From contig NZ_FUZT01000001.1 of the NCBI RefSeq assembly GCF_900167445.1, forward strand, positions 251,007 to 315,006: a DNA stretch of 64,000 nucleotides, written 5' to 3'. The position numbers and the translations under genes are program-made. The stretch comes from Maledivibacter halophilus. GTDB lineage: Bacteria; Bacillota; Clostridia; Peptostreptococcales; Caminicellaceae. The notes beneath the pieces are model-generated. The model searched no databases, was not told the DNA's origin, and was given only the letters and a program-made list of their open reading frames with translations. Below, one piece after another: positions 62,678 through 64,000 of this stretch (position 1 is the first letter of the stretch; every line of letters starts with the position of its first letter).

Positions 62678-64000
62678 ATGAATAAAGTTTTATTACAGAC
62701 ATATGTAGAAGAAAAATTAAAAAATAGAATTAATGTAAATGAGCTGGGCCTTGATTTTGAAGATTTTAATAAAAACGAAGGTTTTTTTTTGTATGACTAT
62801 CAGATAAATGCGTTAAAAAATGCTGTAACTTTTTTAAAAGCATATTTTGACAGTGATGCATCAGATATATATGATTTTTATAGAAAACATATTTCCCGAG
62901 AAGATAAGAATATTTTATCAATAAAATCCGGAAATACAAGCTTTGAACTATTAAGAGAATATTTTAAAGTTGATGAAGACAAAATAAAATTTTATAATTT
63001 CACAAATAGAGCATGTTTTTGGATGGCAACGGGTTCAGGTAAAACACCTATTATTGTTAAATTAATTGAATTTTTATATGAATTAATGAAAAAGTCACTA
63101 ATACCAACTAAAAAAGTGTTAATTGTTGCTCCAGACGATAAATTAATCAGTCAAATAAAGGAACATGTGGAGATTTTCAATAGATCTACCTCTAGAGCCA
63201 GTAGAATATATTTAAAAAATTTAAAGGAATATGAAAAAAATGCTTTTTCAGGATTAAATCCATTAACCCCTGATTCCCTAACTGTATATTATACAAGAGC
63301 TACTTTAATATCAGAAGAAAACAAAGAAAATCTCTTTGATTTTAAGGATTATATTGAAAAAGAAGGATGGTATCTAATACTTGATGAAGCACATAAGGGT
63401 GATCAGGAAAGTAGTAAAAGGAAACATTATTTAAATATATTGGCTAAAAATGGGTTTTTATTTAACTTTTCTGCAACCTTTACTGATTTAATAGATCAGG
63501 TAACTACGGTTTTTAATTTTAATCTTTCTGAGTTTATTAAAGCCGGTTACGGAAAAAATATCAAAGTATTGGATGAAGAATTTAGAAATTTTAAAGCCAG
63601 AAATAAAATGGAAGAAAAAGATAATTTAACAGATGATGAAAAAAAGAAGATAATACTTAAATCCTTAATTGTTTTTGCTGGAATAAAAAAGCAATATGAA
63701 AAACTAGGTATTTTTTCAAAGAAAAATAAAGTTGAATTAATGTATCACAATCCACTAATGATAACTATTTCAAATGAAATTAATACTAAAAATGCAGATA
63801 TGAAGCTTTATTTTGAATATTTATCTGAAATTGCAAAAAAACCCGTTAGTAGTGAAATTTTAAATTCTATAAAGGGAGATATAATAAAAAATCTTGATAA
63901 TAATTATGATTATATTATAGGTGATGAAGTTTTATCTTGGAATTTCAAAAATATAATTGCAGGAATAACCTATGAAGAGATTTTAAAATATGTATTTAAC
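62678..64000 (+). CDS. Type III-like restriction helicase subunit (Res), truncated by the window end
   Basis: An ATG two bases after the Mod stop opens a frame that runs without a stop through the last base (441 codons seen). It contains a superfamily 2 helicase core: Walker A 'WMATGSGKTPII' near residue 117, motif II 'LILDEAHKGD' near 233, and motif III 'FNFSATFTD'. As the partner of the Mod protein it would translocate or cleave DNA. The endonuclease domain, if present, lies beyond the window. Confidence 0.85.
   Translation, partial: MNKVLLQTYVEEKLKNRINVNELGLDFEDFNKNEGFFLYDYQINALKNAVTFLKAYFDSDASDIYDFYRKHISREDKNILSIKSGNTSFELLREYFKVDEDKIKFYNFTNRACFWMATGSGKTPIIVKLIEFLYELMKKSLIPTKKVLIVAPDDKLISQIKEHVEIFNRSTSRASRIYLKNLKEYEKNAFSGLNPLTPDSLTVYYTRATLISEENKENLFDFKDYIEKEGWYLILDEAHKGDQESSKRKHYLNILAKNGFLFNFSATFTDLIDQVTTVFNFNLSEFIKAGYGKNIKVLDEEFRNFKARNKMEEKDNLTDDEKKKIILKSLIVFAGIKKQYEKLGIFSKKNKVELMYHNPLMITISNEINTKNADMKLYFEYLSEIAKKPVSSEILNSIKGDIIKNLDNNYDYIIGDEVLSWNFKNIIAGITYEEILKYVFN

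Noticed and set aside
1-64000. CRISPR arrays, rRNA genes, intact insertion sequences or a replication origin.
   Set aside because: No regularly spaced repeats, rRNA signatures, transposase genes or DnaA-box clusters were seen on either strand.

Overview
The window reads as a chromosomal segment of a low-GC, spore-forming, amino-acid-fermenting anaerobe of the Clostridia/Tissierellia type. The evidence is a complete D-proline reductase operon with two in-frame UGA (selenocysteine) codons, a four-gene glycine cleavage operon behind a tandem glycine riboswitch, a spore germination permease, a T-box leader, several sigma-54 activators and AT-rich coding throughout. Genus cannot be fixed from the sequence alone.

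Layout. 1-2180: tRNA-Lys, tRNA-Leu and a K+/H+ antiporter. 2199-7969: a leftward sigma-54 operon (two PLP enzymes and a YkvI-type transporter) with a divergent PAS/AAA+ activator. 8163-8604: decayed peptide-binding lipoprotein. 8784-17848: a sugar locus built around a mannose-family PTS, with two phosphomannose-isomerase-like proteins, a DeoC paralogue, a TIM-barrel isomerase and two GntR/UTRA repressors. 18062-21719: tRNA-Arg, a decayed blaI with three intact BlaI boxes, an intact blaR1-type peptidase, then a second 3' half of tRNA-Arg, so the block looks like an insertion or duplication at a tRNA gene. 21983-23621: rtcB and a small unknown gene. 23938-32697: a LevR-type activator and its sigma-54 PTS operon (HPr, EIIB, EIIC, EIIA, GH4 glycosidase, BadF-type kinase, MupG-type hydrolase). 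32968-41500: prdR and the prd operon. 41978-43771: an NSS transporter under T-box control (minus strand). 44113-49799: glycine riboswitch, gcvT-gcvH-gcvPA-gcvPB and a 100-residue open frame with an internal UGA in a CxxU motif, a candidate unrecognised selenoprotein. 49928-55731: germination permease, DUF3870, D-glutamate cyclase-like protein, a response-regulator remnant and a GGDEF/HD-GYP protein. 56046-59645: LacI repressor with deoC, cdd and pdp. 59964-64000: a type III-like restriction-modification pair, cut by the window edge.

How the parts fit. Proline reductase is the electron-accepting half of Stickland fermentation, and the glycine cleavage enzymes handle glycine in the same metabolism. 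Three sigma-54 activators each sit beside a matching -24/-12 promoter. Selenium use is supported by prdB and prdC and makes the gcv-linked UGA frame credible. Between genes lie at least five copies of an approximately 100-120 bp element (two interior types) sharing terminal inverted repeats, and two copies of a second palindromic element. They resemble non-autonomous MITEs.
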